59,837 bases of DNA from positions 1 to 59,837 of the forward strand of contig JAFSUI010000011.1 in the NCBI GenBank assembly GCA_017445315.1, given 5' to 3'. The notes below the pieces were generated by a model that worked only from the letters and a program-made list of their open reading frames with translations, was not told the origin of the DNA and did not search any database. Of this stretch, positions 7,087 through 20,174 are shown in pieces. This DNA is from Bacillota bacterium. GTDB lineage: Bacteria; Bacillota; Clostridia; Peptostreptococcales; Anaerovoracaceae. Made by a program: the position numbers and the translations under genes. How positions within the stretch are numbered: the stretch's first letter is position 1; the number at the start of each line of letters is the position of its first letter.

Positions 7087-7818
7087 TTATGCTCCTTTCT
7101 CTTCACTTGCTGCGGCCTTTGCGGCTTCAGCCTTTGCCTGAGCCGCTGCCTTTTCTGCAGCCTTTGCACTAGCGATTATTGCAGCGTCCTCTTCACCAAA
7201 GTCTCTAACCTTTACGGATTTGTCTCTTGTGAAATAGTTTACTAACGCAACTAGGATTGCGAAGGTGAAGAATCCGCCCGGAGGAAGATTCATGATTCCT
7301 ACACCCGGGATGGATTCAGGAATGACTCTCATTGTGAAGAGTGTTCCTTTGCCGATGAATTCTCTGATGAGACCCATGGCTACGAGTACAACTGTATAAC
7401 CGATACTCATTCCAATTCCGTCTAGGAGTGAATCAAAGATTCCGTTCTTGCTTGCGAACATCTCCGCACGCCCAAGGATGATACAGTTAACAACGATGAG
7501 CGGTATAAAGAGTCCGAGTGACTGGTAAAGCGATGGGGCAAATGCCTGAACCATCATCTGAACCACTGTTACGAATCCTGCGATTACTACTATGAAGCAA
7601 GGGATACGTACGTTATCCGGAATGATCTTTCTGATTGCGGAAATAACTATGTTGGACATAATCATTACTGCTGAGAATGCCACACTCATACCGAGCGCGT
7701 TTACGGCATCAGAGCTTGTTGCGAGTACCGAACAGCAACCAAGAAGAAGTACCAATACCGGGTTTTCTTTAATTATTCCGTTGGTCAGAATAGAAAGCTT
7801 GCTTTTCTTTTCTTCCAT
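7087..7818 (-). CDS. rnfE: Rnf complex subunit RnfE
   Basis: 243 residues with about six membrane helices; family segments include NPVLVLLLGCCSVLATSS, VVNCIILGRAEMFASKNG and MNLPPGGFF. It is homologous to RnfA and forms the inverted membrane pair with it. The C-terminal ~35 residues are an Ala/Lys/Glu-rich cytoplasmic tail, longer than in many RnfE proteins. The start codon shares a base with the rnfG stop, which indicates translational coupling. Confidence 0.95.
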   Translation of the reverse strand: MEEKKSKLSILTNGIIKENPVLVLLLGCCSVLATSSDAVNALGMSVAFSAVMIMSNIVISAIRKIIPDNVRIPCFIVVIAGFVTVVQMMVQAFAPSLYQSLGLFIPLIVVNCIILGRAEMFASKNGIFDSLLDGIGMSIGYTVVLVAMGLIREFIGKGTLFTMRVIPESIPGVGIMNLPPGGFFTFAILVALVNYFTRDKSVKVRDFGEEDAAIIASAKAAEKAAAQAKAEAAKAAASEEKGA

Positions 7819-8402
7819 TATTGAGCACCTCCCATCTGATTAAACTGTTGGAGTGCAGCGTAGATTCCGTAGTGAATCGCGTCTGAAGAAACAGATGCGC
7901 CTGTTACGTGGTCAACTGCAGGCTCAGACTTTGCTGCTGTTGATGTAAGTTCCGCAACTCCGATGTACTGAGCAAGATGAGCTTCTGTCATTGCGTTTGT
8001 ACCAACACCCGGTGTGTCAGCGTGTGAGCTAATCTTTACGCCGGTGATGGCACCGTCAGAACCGACACCTACCATCTCTATAAGCGCTCCACCAAAGGAA
8101 CCTGTCGATACTGTAACTACGATTCCGCTTCCGTTATCCGCAACATAGACTTCCTGAACGGAAACCTTGTTGTCGTCTGATTTCCAAAGTGCACCATCAT
8201 ATGCTGTGAACGATTCTGCTGCAGGAAGAATTTCCTGTCTTGCAGCGTCGGCATCAGCCTTTGCTCTAGCCTCAATGATTGGATTTGTTATGCCGTATGT
8301 CGCAGCGAGTGCAGCGGATACAACAAGACAAATTCCAACGAGTACTACGATAGGTGCAATGTATTGTTTGAAAGCACTGTTATTATTCATCTTTCTTTGC
8401 AC
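7818..8402 (-). CDS. rnfG: Rnf complex subunit RnfG, covalent FMN carrier
   Basis: 194 residues: one N-terminal membrane helix (IVVLVGICLVVSAALAATY) and an extracytoplasmic FMN-binding domain. The motif VTGASVSS near residue 168 contains the Thr that carries covalently bound FMN (family pattern S/TGAT/S). It moves electrons between RnfD and the rest of the Rnf complex. The 5' end overlaps rnfD by 20 bp. Confidence 0.94.
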   Translation of the reverse strand: MQRKMNNNSAFKQYIAPIVVLVGICLVVSAALAATYGITNPIIEARAKADADAARQEILPAAESFTAYDGALWKSDDNKVSVQEVYVADNGSGIVVTVSTGSFGGALIEMVGVGSDGAITGVKISSHADTPGVGTNAMTEAHLAQYIGVAELTSTAAKSEPAVDHVTGASVSSDAIHYGIYAALQQFNQMGGAQ

Positions 8403-9378
8403 CTCCTCCGTAAGCTAGCTTGATGCATAGCATGTCAATAAGCGGTGTCATGATGTTCATGAGAAGGATTGAGAACGAAACGCCTTCCGGATAACCGGCA
8501 AAGAACCTGATTATCATCGTGAAGAGTCCGCATCCTACGCCCATGATGATTTTGCCAAGTGGCATTATCGGGCTTGTAACATAGTCTGTTGCCATAAATA
8601 CCGCACCGAGCATTACGCCACCTGCCATCACGTGGAAGAGTCCCATGTGAGCAGCAGATACACCCTTGATTGGGTTAAATGTGTAATACAGGAATGCGAA
8701 TACGAATACTGTCAGAACAAAGGCAACAGTCGTATGCGGCACGATTATCTTCTTCCAAAGGAGGATTCCAAATCCGATGAGAAGAGCGAGTGTGCTTACT
8801 TCACCGATTGATCCGCCGATTGTTCCTATGAAGAGATTCATAAGGCTTGGAAGACCTCTTGCTACTCTTACAGTTCCAACAACAGCAAGTGGTGTTGCTC
8901 CTGTTACTGCATCAGCTGTCTGCTGAGCAATAGGAAGCGGCCATGTTGTCATCTGTGTTGCAAAGGAAACAAGAAGAACTATTCTTGCAACGATTGCAGG
9001 GTTAGCAAAGTTTCTTCCGAGTCCACCGTAGAGCTGCTTAACAAGAATGATTGCTACAAAGCATCCGATAACAGCCATCCAAATTGGAAGTGTTGACGGA
9101 ACGTTGAATGCGATAAGAGTTCCTGTTACTACAGCCGAAAGATCCTTAACCGTATTCGGTTTCTTCATGATCTTCTCATACGCCCATTCAAAGAATACAC
9201 ATGCTGCGATACATACTACAGTCATGATGAGTGCGTTTATACCAAATACATAAACGCCTACTGCAAGAGCAGGAGCAAGTGCTATGAGCACCCACATCAT
9301 GGTCTTCTGAGTATCCAGCGATGTGACTAGATGCGGCGCAGCGGATACTGTTAAATTACTGCGATATGTGTTTTCCAT
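8383..9378 (-). CDS. rnfD: Rnf complex subunit RnfD, membrane flavoprotein
   Basis: 331 residues with about nine or ten membrane helices. DAVTGATPLAVVG near residue 160 matches the covalent-FMN motif of RnfD/NqrB. Also visible are YGGLGRNFANPAIVARI and MATDYVTSPIMPLG, typical of the family. It is a main membrane subunit of the ion-translocating core. The start is one base from the rnfC stop and the end overlaps rnfG. Confidence 0.95.
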   Translation of the reverse strand: MENTYRSNLTVSAAPHLVTSLDTQKTMMWVLIALAPALAVGVYVFGINALIMTVVCIAACVFFEWAYEKIMKKPNTVKDLSAVVTGTLIAFNVPSTLPIWMAVIGCFVAIILVKQLYGGLGRNFANPAIVARIVLLVSFATQMTTWPLPIAQQTADAVTGATPLAVVGTVRVARGLPSLMNLFIGTIGGSIGEVSTLALLIGFGILLWKKIIVPHTTVAFVLTVFVFAFLYYTFNPIKGVSAAHMGLFHVMAGGVMLGAVFMATDYVTSPIMPLGKIIMGVGCGLFTMIIRFFAGYPEGVSFSILLMNIMTPLIDMLCIKLAYGGGAKKDE

Positions 9379-10691
9379 TAAAGACCAGCCTCCTTTACTA
9401 CGCCCTTTGAGAGCTTATTTATAAAGGCTAGAGGCCTTCTTGCAGGACAAACGAACGAGCAGCTTCCGCACTCCATGCACTGCATGATCTTGAGGTACGA
9501 TAGTCTTTCTGCGTCCTTTGCCTGATATGCATCAGCAAATGCAGTAGGAAGAAGCTTGAACGGGCAAGCCTTATGGCATCTTCCGCAGTTGATGCAAGCT
9601 GTTTCCTCAGGGATAAGTGCCTGCTGTTTGCTGAATGCCAGGATTGCGTTGTTGTTCTTTACGATCGGCATTGAATCCGAAGGTATTGCTCTTCCCATCA
9701 TCGGTCCGCCCATGAGGATCTTCTTTGGTTCCTCTTTGTAGCCGCCGCAGAAAGCGATTACGTCGCTAACGAGGCTTCCGATCGGCGCAACGATGTTCTT
9801 TGGTTCTGCAACTGCATCTCCATCAACTGTCATGCGCTTGTTTATTAGCGGTACGCCTGTGCGGAAGTACTGACCGACAAATGCAACCGACGTAACGTTG
9901 GAGAGGATTACTCCAAGCTCTGCAGGAAGAACTCCTGCGTCCATGGTCTTTCCTGTGATCTCGTAAACGAGTACACGCTCTGCACCCTTTGGATATCTCG
10001 CCTGGAGCGGGAATGTGTGCAGGTTTGTTAGACCTTGCTTGGCAAACTCTTCGTTAAGCTTTGCAATTGCGTCTTGCTTGTTGTCCTCGATTCCGATGAA
10101 GCCTTCGTCAAGATTAAGGTACTTCATGATGAGGAGCATTCCGTCGATAATGTCTTGTGTGTCCTCAAGCATAGTACGATGGTCCGAAGTAATAAAAGGC
10201 TCGCACTCTGCGCCGTTTACGATCAGAGTGTGTACCTCGTCGATGTTCTTCGGGTTGTACTTAATATGCGTCGGGAACGATGCGCCGCCCAGTCCAACAA
10301 GTCCACTGGTTCTTACGGCTTTGACAAACTCTTCAAGATTGTTTACTTCAGGAACCTTGATACTTGGATCCATTTCTTGAAGCTTGTCTGTTTCTATCAC
10401 TACGAGCGTGTCCTGTCCACCCATTGCGTTACGCTGGGTTTCTATATCCTTGACTGTTCCGGATACGCTGGAGTGAATTGGTGCGCTTACAAAAGCATCG
10501 GTGTCTCCTATAAGCTGACCCACTAGCACCCTGTCGCCCTTCTCTACGAGAGGTTTACATGGTGCACCGATATGCTGCGACATGGAAATCTTAACCACGT
10601 CCGGAATCGGCATAGTTTGTGTAGCAGAGGATGCGGTGTTCTTATAGTGGCCCGCGTCAATGCTTGGCAAGTGCTTGGCACTTGAACTCAT
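9378..10691 (-). CDS. rnfC: Rnf complex subunit RnfC, NADH/ferredoxin-interacting
   Basis: From ATG 10691 (after AAGGAAGG) the protein has 437 residues, near the family size; an upstream in-frame ATG at 10763 would add 24 unlikely residues. Glycine-rich nucleotide and FMN loops (GLGGASFPTHIKY, NGAECEPFITSDHR) form the flavin/NADH module, and two 4Fe-4S motifs follow at the C-terminus (CINCGRCHKACP and CMECGSCSFVCP). RnfC is the peripheral subunit that reduces NAD. It is the first gene of rnfCDGEAB and is preceded by a TATAAT at 10735-10740. Confidence 0.95.
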   Translation of the reverse strand: MSSSAKHLPSIDAGHYKNTASSATQTMPIPDVVKISMSQHIGAPCKPLVEKGDRVLVGQLIGDTDAFVSAPIHSSVSGTVKDIETQRNAMGGQDTLVVIETDKLQEMDPSIKVPEVNNLEEFVKAVRTSGLVGLGGASFPTHIKYNPKNIDEVHTLIVNGAECEPFITSDHRTMLEDTQDIIDGMLLIMKYLNLDEGFIGIEDNKQDAIAKLNEEFAKQGLTNLHTFPLQARYPKGAERVLVYEITGKTMDAGVLPAELGVILSNVTSVAFVGQYFRTGVPLINKRMTVDGDAVAEPKNIVAPIGSLVSDVIAFCGGYKEEPKKILMGGPMMGRAIPSDSMPIVKNNNAILAFSKQQALIPEETACINCGRCHKACPFKLLPTAFADAYQAKDAERLSYLKIMQCMECGSCSFVCPARRPLAFINKLSKGVVKEAGL

Positions 10692-10734
10692 ACCAAAAAC
10701 CTTCCTTTCATTGTAGTCATAATCATACTGATAT

Positions 10735-10740
10735 ATTATA
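10735..10740 (-). promoter_or_regulatory. -10 element of the rnf operon
   Basis: TATAAT on the minus strand, 43 bases before the rnfC start. The -35 region is poor by sequence, so the promoter may depend on an activator or on the T/A-rich upstream DNA. Confidence 0.55.
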
Positions 10741-10880
10741 CAACAACAGTTGCAAAAATTCATTAAAAAATTAACAAAGTCAGCGGTTTCTCAAGGTTTC
10801 CCCGGCCGCGCCGACATCGGTTCAACATTGACAAAGTGTAAAGTCAAAAGCGCGCTAGAAAAACGACTAGGAAAAGCATC

Positions 10881-10918
10881 AAAAAAGAGCTATAGCACCC
10901 GCTGAGCGAATGCTATAA
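10881..10918 (-). terminator. Intrinsic terminator of the decarboxylase-end operon
   Basis: On the minus strand TATAGCA pairs with TGCTATA (10917-10911 and 10897-10891), followed by CTCTTTTTT. It lies 124 bases after the decarboxylase stop and before the rnf promoter. A second small hairpin, GGGAGA/TCTCCC (10952-10967), lies between. Nothing else is seen in 10741-11041. Confidence 0.7.
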
Positions 10919-11041
10919 CCCTTCCTAATGCCTTAGTATAGATACCCTTTGGGGAGATCTATCTCCCTAGTATTGTCCTATATTCAGTGTGCTAATTGTG
11001 TTACAGGGTGTTTTTATTGATATTTCAATGTTTCTACGCCG

Positions 11042-12514
11042 CTAGGCCTTCTCTTTTCTGGCTTTTACAAGGAAGTCCTCGGTCATTCCAAAGACCTTTT
11101 CCCCGCCTTTTCTGAAGGCTATGGCCCACTCAAGGCTCTCTTTGTCCATGACTTCTCCCGTTGCAATTAGCGGAATTCCGGGTGGATACGGGATGATGCT
11201 CTCCGCACAAACCCTGCCTTCCGCCTCGCTCGCAGATATTAGCTCCCAAGAATCGCCGGTCTTTACTCTGTCCCTCGGTTTATTCATGAGAGAAAAGAGT
11301 TCGCTCACAATGCTCTGCTTCTGCCCTTGGGATGAAGCCTTTTCTCCCCGGCTTTTCTTTATATCCTCAAGTGCAATCAGGAGCCTCTCGTAATCAGGCT
11401 TTCCATTTCCGATTCCGGTCATGCACATGGAGAATCTTCCGCTATCCAGTTCAGTTATAACTCCCCTTTCAAAGAGTTCTCTGCTAAGCTGCTCTCCACC
11501 AAGACCATAATCGCTCATGTCTATAAGAATCTTACTCATATCATGCGCCGGGTGAGTAAAGAAGTCTATGTCCAGCTCGCGAAGAGCCTTATATGTATTC
11601 TCAAGATTCAACTTCCAAGACTCAAAGAGTTCCTTTCCGTACTTCTCCATCAGCTCGGCATTCATGTCCAAGGACTTCATGAGAATATATGACGGGCTCG
11701 TCGATTGAAGAAGCTTAACCTTCTCCTCCATCGTAGAAACAAGATTCTTGTTATATACATTTGCAATCGCCGTCTGCGTAAAAGACGCAAGCGTCTTATG
11801 CGTGCTCTCTATAACTATATCCGCATTCTTATTGTCGCCGGAAAGCTCCGGATACATAAATCTAAGATGCGCACCGTGCGCCTGATCTACGATCAAAATT
11901 GAGTCATGCGCGTGAACGATTTTTGCAATCTCTTCTATGTCGCTGCAGACGCCGTAGTAGTTTGGATTTGGAATGACCACTGCGGAAATCGCAGCTCCGT
12001 TTGATTCTGCTTCCGTAAATACCCTCTGAACTTCCTCGGGCTTTATCTCTCCGACGAGGCCCGATTCATGAATCTCAGGATAGAGATAACTCTGCTCTGA
12101 GCCGGAAAGCGTAACGCCGTTAAATATTGATTTATGGCTGTTTCTGGCGATCGCAACGAAGCTTTCGCGGCAGCTTTCGCTCGCCTGGCGCGCGTTGCTA
12201 TTTGCGCGCGCATCGCTATACTCAGAGGCGCAGAGTATCGCAGCCATTAGTCCGAGCGTGCTTCCGCCGAGCGATATAAAACTCTCTTCGCTTTCATAGA
12301 GAGCCTTATATCTATCCATCACGTTTCTTATTATTCCCTGCGGCTGCGAAAGATTATCTGACCCGGGAATCTCCGTGATATCTCCCTCTACAAAATCGTT
12401 TAGCAGATCGCCCATTCCGTGCACATCAAAAATACGCCTTCCTTTATGTCCCGGCATATGGAAGGACACCATGCCCTTTGATATATGGTTTTCTATAAAT
12501 TCAGTATAGTTCAT
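11042..12514 (-). CDS. Orn/Lys/Arg decarboxylase family PLP enzyme
   Basis: 490 residues. The N-terminal part has FHMPGHKGRRIF and DITEIPGSDNL, hallmarks of the small Firmicutes lysine/ornithine/arginine decarboxylases. The PLP lysine lies in ESTHKTLASFTQTA near residue 240, and the C-terminal domain has YPPGIPLIATGE. The likely reaction is decarboxylation of a basic amino acid to a polyamine or agmatine, but the substrate cannot be told from sequence. It is the last gene of a close-packed leftward run (16 bases after the cardiolipin synthase stop) and is followed by a terminator. Confidence 0.9.
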   Translation of the reverse strand: MNYTEFIENHISKGMVSFHMPGHKGRRIFDVHGMGDLLNDFVEGDITEIPGSDNLSQPQGIIRNVMDRYKALYESEESFISLGGSTLGLMAAILCASEYSDARANSNARQASESCRESFVAIARNSHKSIFNGVTLSGSEQSYLYPEIHESGLVGEIKPEEVQRVFTEAESNGAAISAVVIPNPNYYGVCSDIEEIAKIVHAHDSILIVDQAHGAHLRFMYPELSGDNKNADIVIESTHKTLASFTQTAIANVYNKNLVSTMEEKVKLLQSTSPSYILMKSLDMNAELMEKYGKELFESWKLNLENTYKALRELDIDFFTHPAHDMSKILIDMSDYGLGGEQLSRELFERGVITELDSGRFSMCMTGIGNGKPDYERLLIALEDIKKSRGEKASSQGQKQSIVSELFSLMNKPRDRVKTGDSWELISASEAEGRVCAESIIPYPPGIPLIATGEVMDKESLEWAIAFRKGGEKVFGMTEDFLVKARKEKA

Positions 12515-12530
12515 AACCGACTAAATCCAA

Positions 12531-14060
12531 CTATAACAGCGGACTCAAAACACGCAGGAAGCTATCTATTAAAACACCGATGAACCCCGGCCTGATTTCG
12601 TTGAGTGCAATCTGGTCGGAAACCTTAAATGTTTCTTCGCAGTCCTCCTTTAGTCCATCCAGCGCCTTTGATCCAACAAGAAGCGTTCCGCACTCAAAGT
12701 GGAGATACAAACTTCTATAATCAAGGTTTATCGTTCCGACGACGCCGATCTTTCCGTCAGCGATAAAATTCTTTGAATGTATAAATCCCGGCGTGTATTC
12801 ATAAACCTTTACACCGTCCTCTATTAACGGACGATAATATGAACGCGTTACACGGAATACTATTTTCTTATCCGGAATCTTTGGAGCGACTATCCTTACG
12901 TCAACACCACGCTTTGCGGCGAGCCTTAGGCAAGACATCATCTCGTTGTTCAAAATCAAATATGGCGTAAAGATATAAACATAGTCCTCTGCCTGATTTA
13001 TTATTTCAAGATAAATATTTTCGCCGAGCGATTCATCGTCTAGTGGTGAATCGGAGAACGGCTGAACTATTCCGTCAGAGTTAAACTCTGCTTCATGGAA
13101 TACCTCGGGAGCAAACTGTGCGTAGTTTGCTTCGGTAGGTCTGAACGCATTCCACATATCAAGGAACATGACGGTAAAATTCCAAACGGCCCTACCCTCG
13201 ATTCTAATTCCGCTGTCCTTCCAATGTCCGAACCGTTCGTATTCGTTTATATATTCGTCCGCGAGATTGTATCCGCCGGAATGCGCAATATATCCATCTA
13301 TTACGCAGATTTTTCTGTGGTCTCTATTGTTATATACAAGAGAAAGAATCGGTCTTAAAGGATTGAAAACTACGGTCTTTATTCCTTCGGATTCAAGCTT
13401 TGCAGGAAATCCCATCGGAACTCTTCCCATGCTTCCGACGTCGTCATAGATGAGACGCACATCAACTCCGGCCTTTGCTTTCTCCACAAGAATCTCATGG
13501 ATCGCATCCCACATCTTGCCGCGACCGACTATAAAGTACTCCAGAAAAACAAAATGTTCTGCCCTTTTCAAATCCTCAAGTAGTTCCGGGAACGCGTCGT
13601 CGCCGAGCTTATAATATTTTGTTTCTGTTTTGTCCCACGCAGGGAACGGTCCCTTCTTTAAGATATAATCTACAGTCCTCTTGAGCCTGCTTCCGATTCC
13701 GTCAATTTCATAAATCTGTTTTAAGTCCTCTTTATGCGCATCAACCACGGGATTCAGTTTTTCTCTGATTCGCCTTGATGGCCGCTTGTTTCCAAAGAAT
13801 AGATACATGAGCGCACCAAAAATCGGGATGAGTAGTATAAGCAGTATCCATCCCAATTTATAGGCACTTGTATCGTTTCTGTAAATTACAAATAAAACAA
13901 GAAAAAGCGATAGAACGGTAAAAGTAATTTCTAGAAACTCAGCATAGTCTCTGAGCCTCAGAATGAGCAAAGCAAACCAAGCCGCCTGCACCAAGATGAT
14001 GACGGCAGTGATTGTGAATCGCCCAAATAGTTTTCCAAAGATATGCTTGATTGACTTCAT
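12531..14060 (-). CDS. cls: Cardiolipin synthase (phospholipase D family)
   Basis: 509 residues. Three N-terminal hydrophobic segments (AVIILVQAAWFALLIL; FTVLSLFLVLFVIY; ILLILLIPIFGALMYLFFG) anchor it in the membrane. Two HxKxxxxD catalytic motifs follow: HRKICVIDGYIAHSGG near residue 247 and HSKNFIADGKIGVVGT near 427. It joins phosphatidylglycerol molecules into cardiolipin. The length is typical of the family. It sits 16 bases after serS and 16 before the decarboxylase gene, within the leftward operon. The ribosome-binding site is weak, so coupling to upstream translation is likely. Confidence 0.95.
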   Translation of the reverse strand: MKSIKHIFGKLFGRFTITAVIILVQAAWFALLILRLRDYAEFLEITFTVLSLFLVLFVIYRNDTSAYKLGWILLILLIPIFGALMYLFFGNKRPSRRIREKLNPVVDAHKEDLKQIYEIDGIGSRLKRTVDYILKKGPFPAWDKTETKYYKLGDDAFPELLEDLKRAEHFVFLEYFIVGRGKMWDAIHEILVEKAKAGVDVRLIYDDVGSMGRVPMGFPAKLESEGIKTVVFNPLRPILSLVYNNRDHRKICVIDGYIAHSGGYNLADEYINEYERFGHWKDSGIRIEGRAVWNFTVMFLDMWNAFRPTEANYAQFAPEVFHEAEFNSDGIVQPFSDSPLDDESLGENIYLEIINQAEDYVYIFTPYLILNNEMMSCLRLAAKRGVDVRIVAPKIPDKKIVFRVTRSYYRPLIEDGVKVYEYTPGFIHSKNFIADGKIGVVGTINLDYRSLYLHFECGTLLVGSKALDGLKEDCEETFKVSDQIALNEIRPGFIGVLIDSFLRVLSPLL

Positions 14061-14076
14061 AGCCGTTTTGACTCTA

Positions 14077-17278
<3,202 letters not shown>

Positions 17279-17306
17279 AAGCTTCCTCCTTCACAAGCTT
17301 GCGTTA

Positions 17307-20165
17307 TTAATTCATATTTTCAAGTGCCTTAAGTAGTTTCTCCAGGTCTTCCATATGTCTTCCGTAGGCTGCCCAGTCGCCGCTCTTAAGAGCTTCCTGA
17401 GCCCTGTCGTATGCGGCTACAGCCTTTGATATGAGTTCTTCCTGGGTTGTTTCTCCGGAGATTTCCGATCCCTGTTCAGCGCTTCCGCCCTGGGCTGTAC
17501 CTTCTGTGAATCCCGGGATATCTCCAAAGAGACTTCTAAGCGCCTCTGTAAGCGTTGCCTCGTAAGCTATCTTGTCGCCATAAGCAACTATTACCCTCTT
17601 TACCTCAGGTATCGCTGAGTTTGATGCCTCAAGATAAATCGGTTCAACATAGAGGAGCGAATTTTCTATAGGAACAACAAAGAGATTTCCTCTGCTATAT
17701 CTTGAACCAGCCTGGCTCCACAGCGAGAAGTCCTGCGAGATCTTTGTGTTCTGGTCTATCTGCGCTTCTATCTGCATTGGACCATAGATGGTCTTGCTCT
17801 TTGGGAAACGATAGAGAACGAGTTCGCCATAATGCTCTCCGTCACTTCTACTGATTAACTGCGCAGTCATATTCTGCTTTCCTCTCGGCGTGAACGGAAG
17901 CGAACTTACAAACTCTGCGCTGGACTCGCCCGGAAGCTTGAGAACAAAGAAGTTAGATGTCATCTTCTTTTCTTCTGTTCCGTACAACTCGTGTGCAACC
18001 GACCAGATGTCCTCTTCCTGATAGAAAACATTTACGTCGTTCATATGATATCTTCCATATACGTCCGCCTGAATCTGGAAGAGCGCATGCGGATATCTCA
18101 TATGATTTCTAAGTTCCTCCGGCATATCTTCAAAATTCTTAAAGAGGTCCGGATAAATCTTTTGATATGTAAGCGCAATCGGATCTTCTTTATCTACGAT
18201 GTAGTAATCAATAGATCCGTTATATGCATCAACTATAATCTTGATTGAGTTTCTGAGATAGTTGGTGGATCCAATCTGTCCCGTATATGGCTCGGAATAC
18301 GGATAGTATGAGCTCGTGGTATATGTATCTATTACCCAATAGATTTTTCCATCAACGAGTACTGCGTATGGGTCGTCCTCATAAGATAGATAAGGCATGA
18401 TAAGCCGCACTCTGTCGTTGATGTTTCTGTTTATGATGATGCGCGAATTGCTGTTTACGTTGGTGCTTACGAGAAGCTTCATGCTTCCTTCTCTTATCGC
18501 AAACATGAGTCTATTAAGGAAGTTAAGCTTGATTCCTGCGGTTCCTTCGTAAGAAGTATATTTATTCTCCTGTCCATCAGGATAGTCAAACTCTGTCTCG
18601 TTTGTTCCAACGATTATATAGTCCGAGCTAAGCTCACCAAAGTAAATCTCAGGTCTCGTAACACTAAGCTCCGCATGCGTTGTCTGCGGCGGAATATTCT
18701 TTACGATTACGCTCGGCTGTCCGTTTGCGGTAATTGTATCAACTCTGGAAACAGCAACGCCGTATCCGTGAGTATATTTAATATGTCTATTGAGCCAGGT
18801 GTCATTTACTTTGTTCTCGTCTATTTCTCTGACAGAAAGATATGTCTGCGTATATTCGCCATCCAAGATATATCTATCTACGTCAACATCGTTAAACGCA
18901 TAATACTGTCTTATGCTCTGCGTCTGATTGTAGAATGTGTTAACCGGTGGATAGTCGTTGATTCTTATATTGGTGAGCGTCTCAAGATTGTTTCCAAGAA
19001 GCTCAGCATTAAGCGACTGATCCGCAACAAAATCTCTAACATCTACATCATCTATATCGTAGGCATACTGCGTGAACTTGATATTGTTTGCAAGATACTC
19101 GGACTCTTTGTTTATCTCGTCCGGAGAAACAATCATATTCTGAACGAGCTGTGCAACTGCGCCGCTTGCGATGAAAACGATTGCCATGAGTGCCGGTATA
19201 ACGAGCATTCTCTTATACTTCTTTTGTTTAATGCATATGGCTGTAAAGATTGCTCCGATAACAGAAAGTCCAATCAGAATTCTGTATGCCCAGAGCGTAA
19301 TATTTACATCCGTAAATCCCGCACCATAGACAACTCCCGTATGCGCATGAAGAAGGTCAAACTGACGCAAGAAGAAATGCACTCCCAGCATCAAGAAAAA
19401 TACAACTGCTAATAGTATGAGTTGTCCGCTTGCCATTTTGGCGAGCTCCGAAAGGTTCTGCTTTGAGACTCCTTTTTCTCTTATCGGTCTTCCGTTTTCG
19501 TCTAGCGGAATTGCCTCGTCCTTATCAAACATGTCCGGACTATGCATCACAAGAAGCACGGAATAATAGAGAACCGTTGCGATAACAAAGAGAACTATTA
19601 CCCCGAGAAGAAGCTGGGTTAATTCATTAAGGAATTCAAATTTGAAAATATAGAATGATACATCCATATTGAACAGCGGATCTTTGATACCAAAGTCCGT
19701 GCTGTTCACAAACTGAAGAAGCTGGAACCATAGATTGCTTACAAAATAAATCGCAATCACTATACCAAATGCGATAGAAATAAGCGCGGTAAATCTATTC
19801 AGCTTTTTTAAGTCCGTCTCTTCCTTTGATTCTATTTTTTTGAAGTAGTTTTTCTTTAATGCCGCAAGATAAAGCCACATTAAAACGGAAAGCACCGCTG
19901 CTAGCGGTACTCCGAATTTAAGTCTGGTAAATAGACGCTTAAAGAAAACGTCTACATATCCTACTTCCTTGAACCAAAGCCAGTCGGTCAGAAAATTGAC
20001 CGCCAAAAGAAAGCCGAGGACAACTACAACCAGTATGAGAATTAGTAGGGACAATCCCTTACGCTTCTTGTCGCTGACCTCCTTCTTTTCCTTCTTTACA
20101 TTCTTTGCATTCTTCATATTCTTGCTCTTGGCAAGAATATCGTTAAGATTAATCGTTTTAATCAA
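17307..20165 (-). CDS. UPF0182 family large membrane protein
   Basis: 952 residues. The basic N-terminus is followed by about seven membrane helices (about residues 35-350), then a large outer-surface domain and an acidic C-terminal tail. Segments such as NLWFQLLQFVNSTDFGIKDP and ATELYGTEEKK-like stretches fit the UPF0182 (COG1615) family, whose role is unknown. I take TTG 20165 as start because AGGAG lies six bases before it and it sits 9 bases from the zinc-ribbon gene stop. It is part of the leftward six-gene run, upstream of the glutamine synthetase gene. Confidence 0.88.
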   Translation of the reverse strand: MIKTINLNDILAKSKNMKNAKNVKKEKKEVSDKKRKGLSLLILILVVVVLGFLLAVNFLTDWLWFKEVGYVDVFFKRLFTRLKFGVPLAAVLSVLMWLYLAALKKNYFKKIESKEETDLKKLNRFTALISIAFGIVIAIYFVSNLWFQLLQFVNSTDFGIKDPLFNMDVSFYIFKFEFLNELTQLLLGVIVLFVIATVLYYSVLLVMHSPDMFDKDEAIPLDENGRPIREKGVSKQNLSELAKMASGQLILLAVVFFLMLGVHFFLRQFDLLHAHTGVVYGAGFTDVNITLWAYRILIGLSVIGAIFTAICIKQKKYKRMLVIPALMAIVFIASGAVAQLVQNMIVSPDEINKESEYLANNIKFTQYAYDIDDVDVRDFVADQSLNAELLGNNLETLTNIRINDYPPVNTFYNQTQSIRQYYAFNDVDVDRYILDGEYTQTYLSVREIDENKVNDTWLNRHIKYTHGYGVAVSRVDTITANGQPSVIVKNIPPQTTHAELSVTRPEIYFGELSSDYIIVGTNETEFDYPDGQENKYTSYEGTAGIKLNFLNRLMFAIREGSMKLLVSTNVNSNSRIIINRNINDRVRLIMPYLSYEDDPYAVLVDGKIYWVIDTYTTSSYYPYSEPYTGQIGSTNYLRNSIKIIVDAYNGSIDYYIVDKEDPIALTYQKIYPDLFKNFEDMPEELRNHMRYPHALFQIQADVYGRYHMNDVNVFYQEEDIWSVAHELYGTEEKKMTSNFFVLKLPGESSAEFVSSLPFTPRGKQNMTAQLISRSDGEHYGELVLYRFPKSKTIYGPMQIEAQIDQNTKISQDFSLWSQAGSRYSRGNLFVVPIENSLLYVEPIYLEASNSAIPEVKRVIVAYGDKIAYEATLTEALRSLFGDIPGFTEGTAQGGSAEQGSEISGETTQEELISKAVAAYDRAQEALKSGDWAAYGRHMEDLEKLLKALENMN

Positions 20166-20174
20166 TTGACGCTC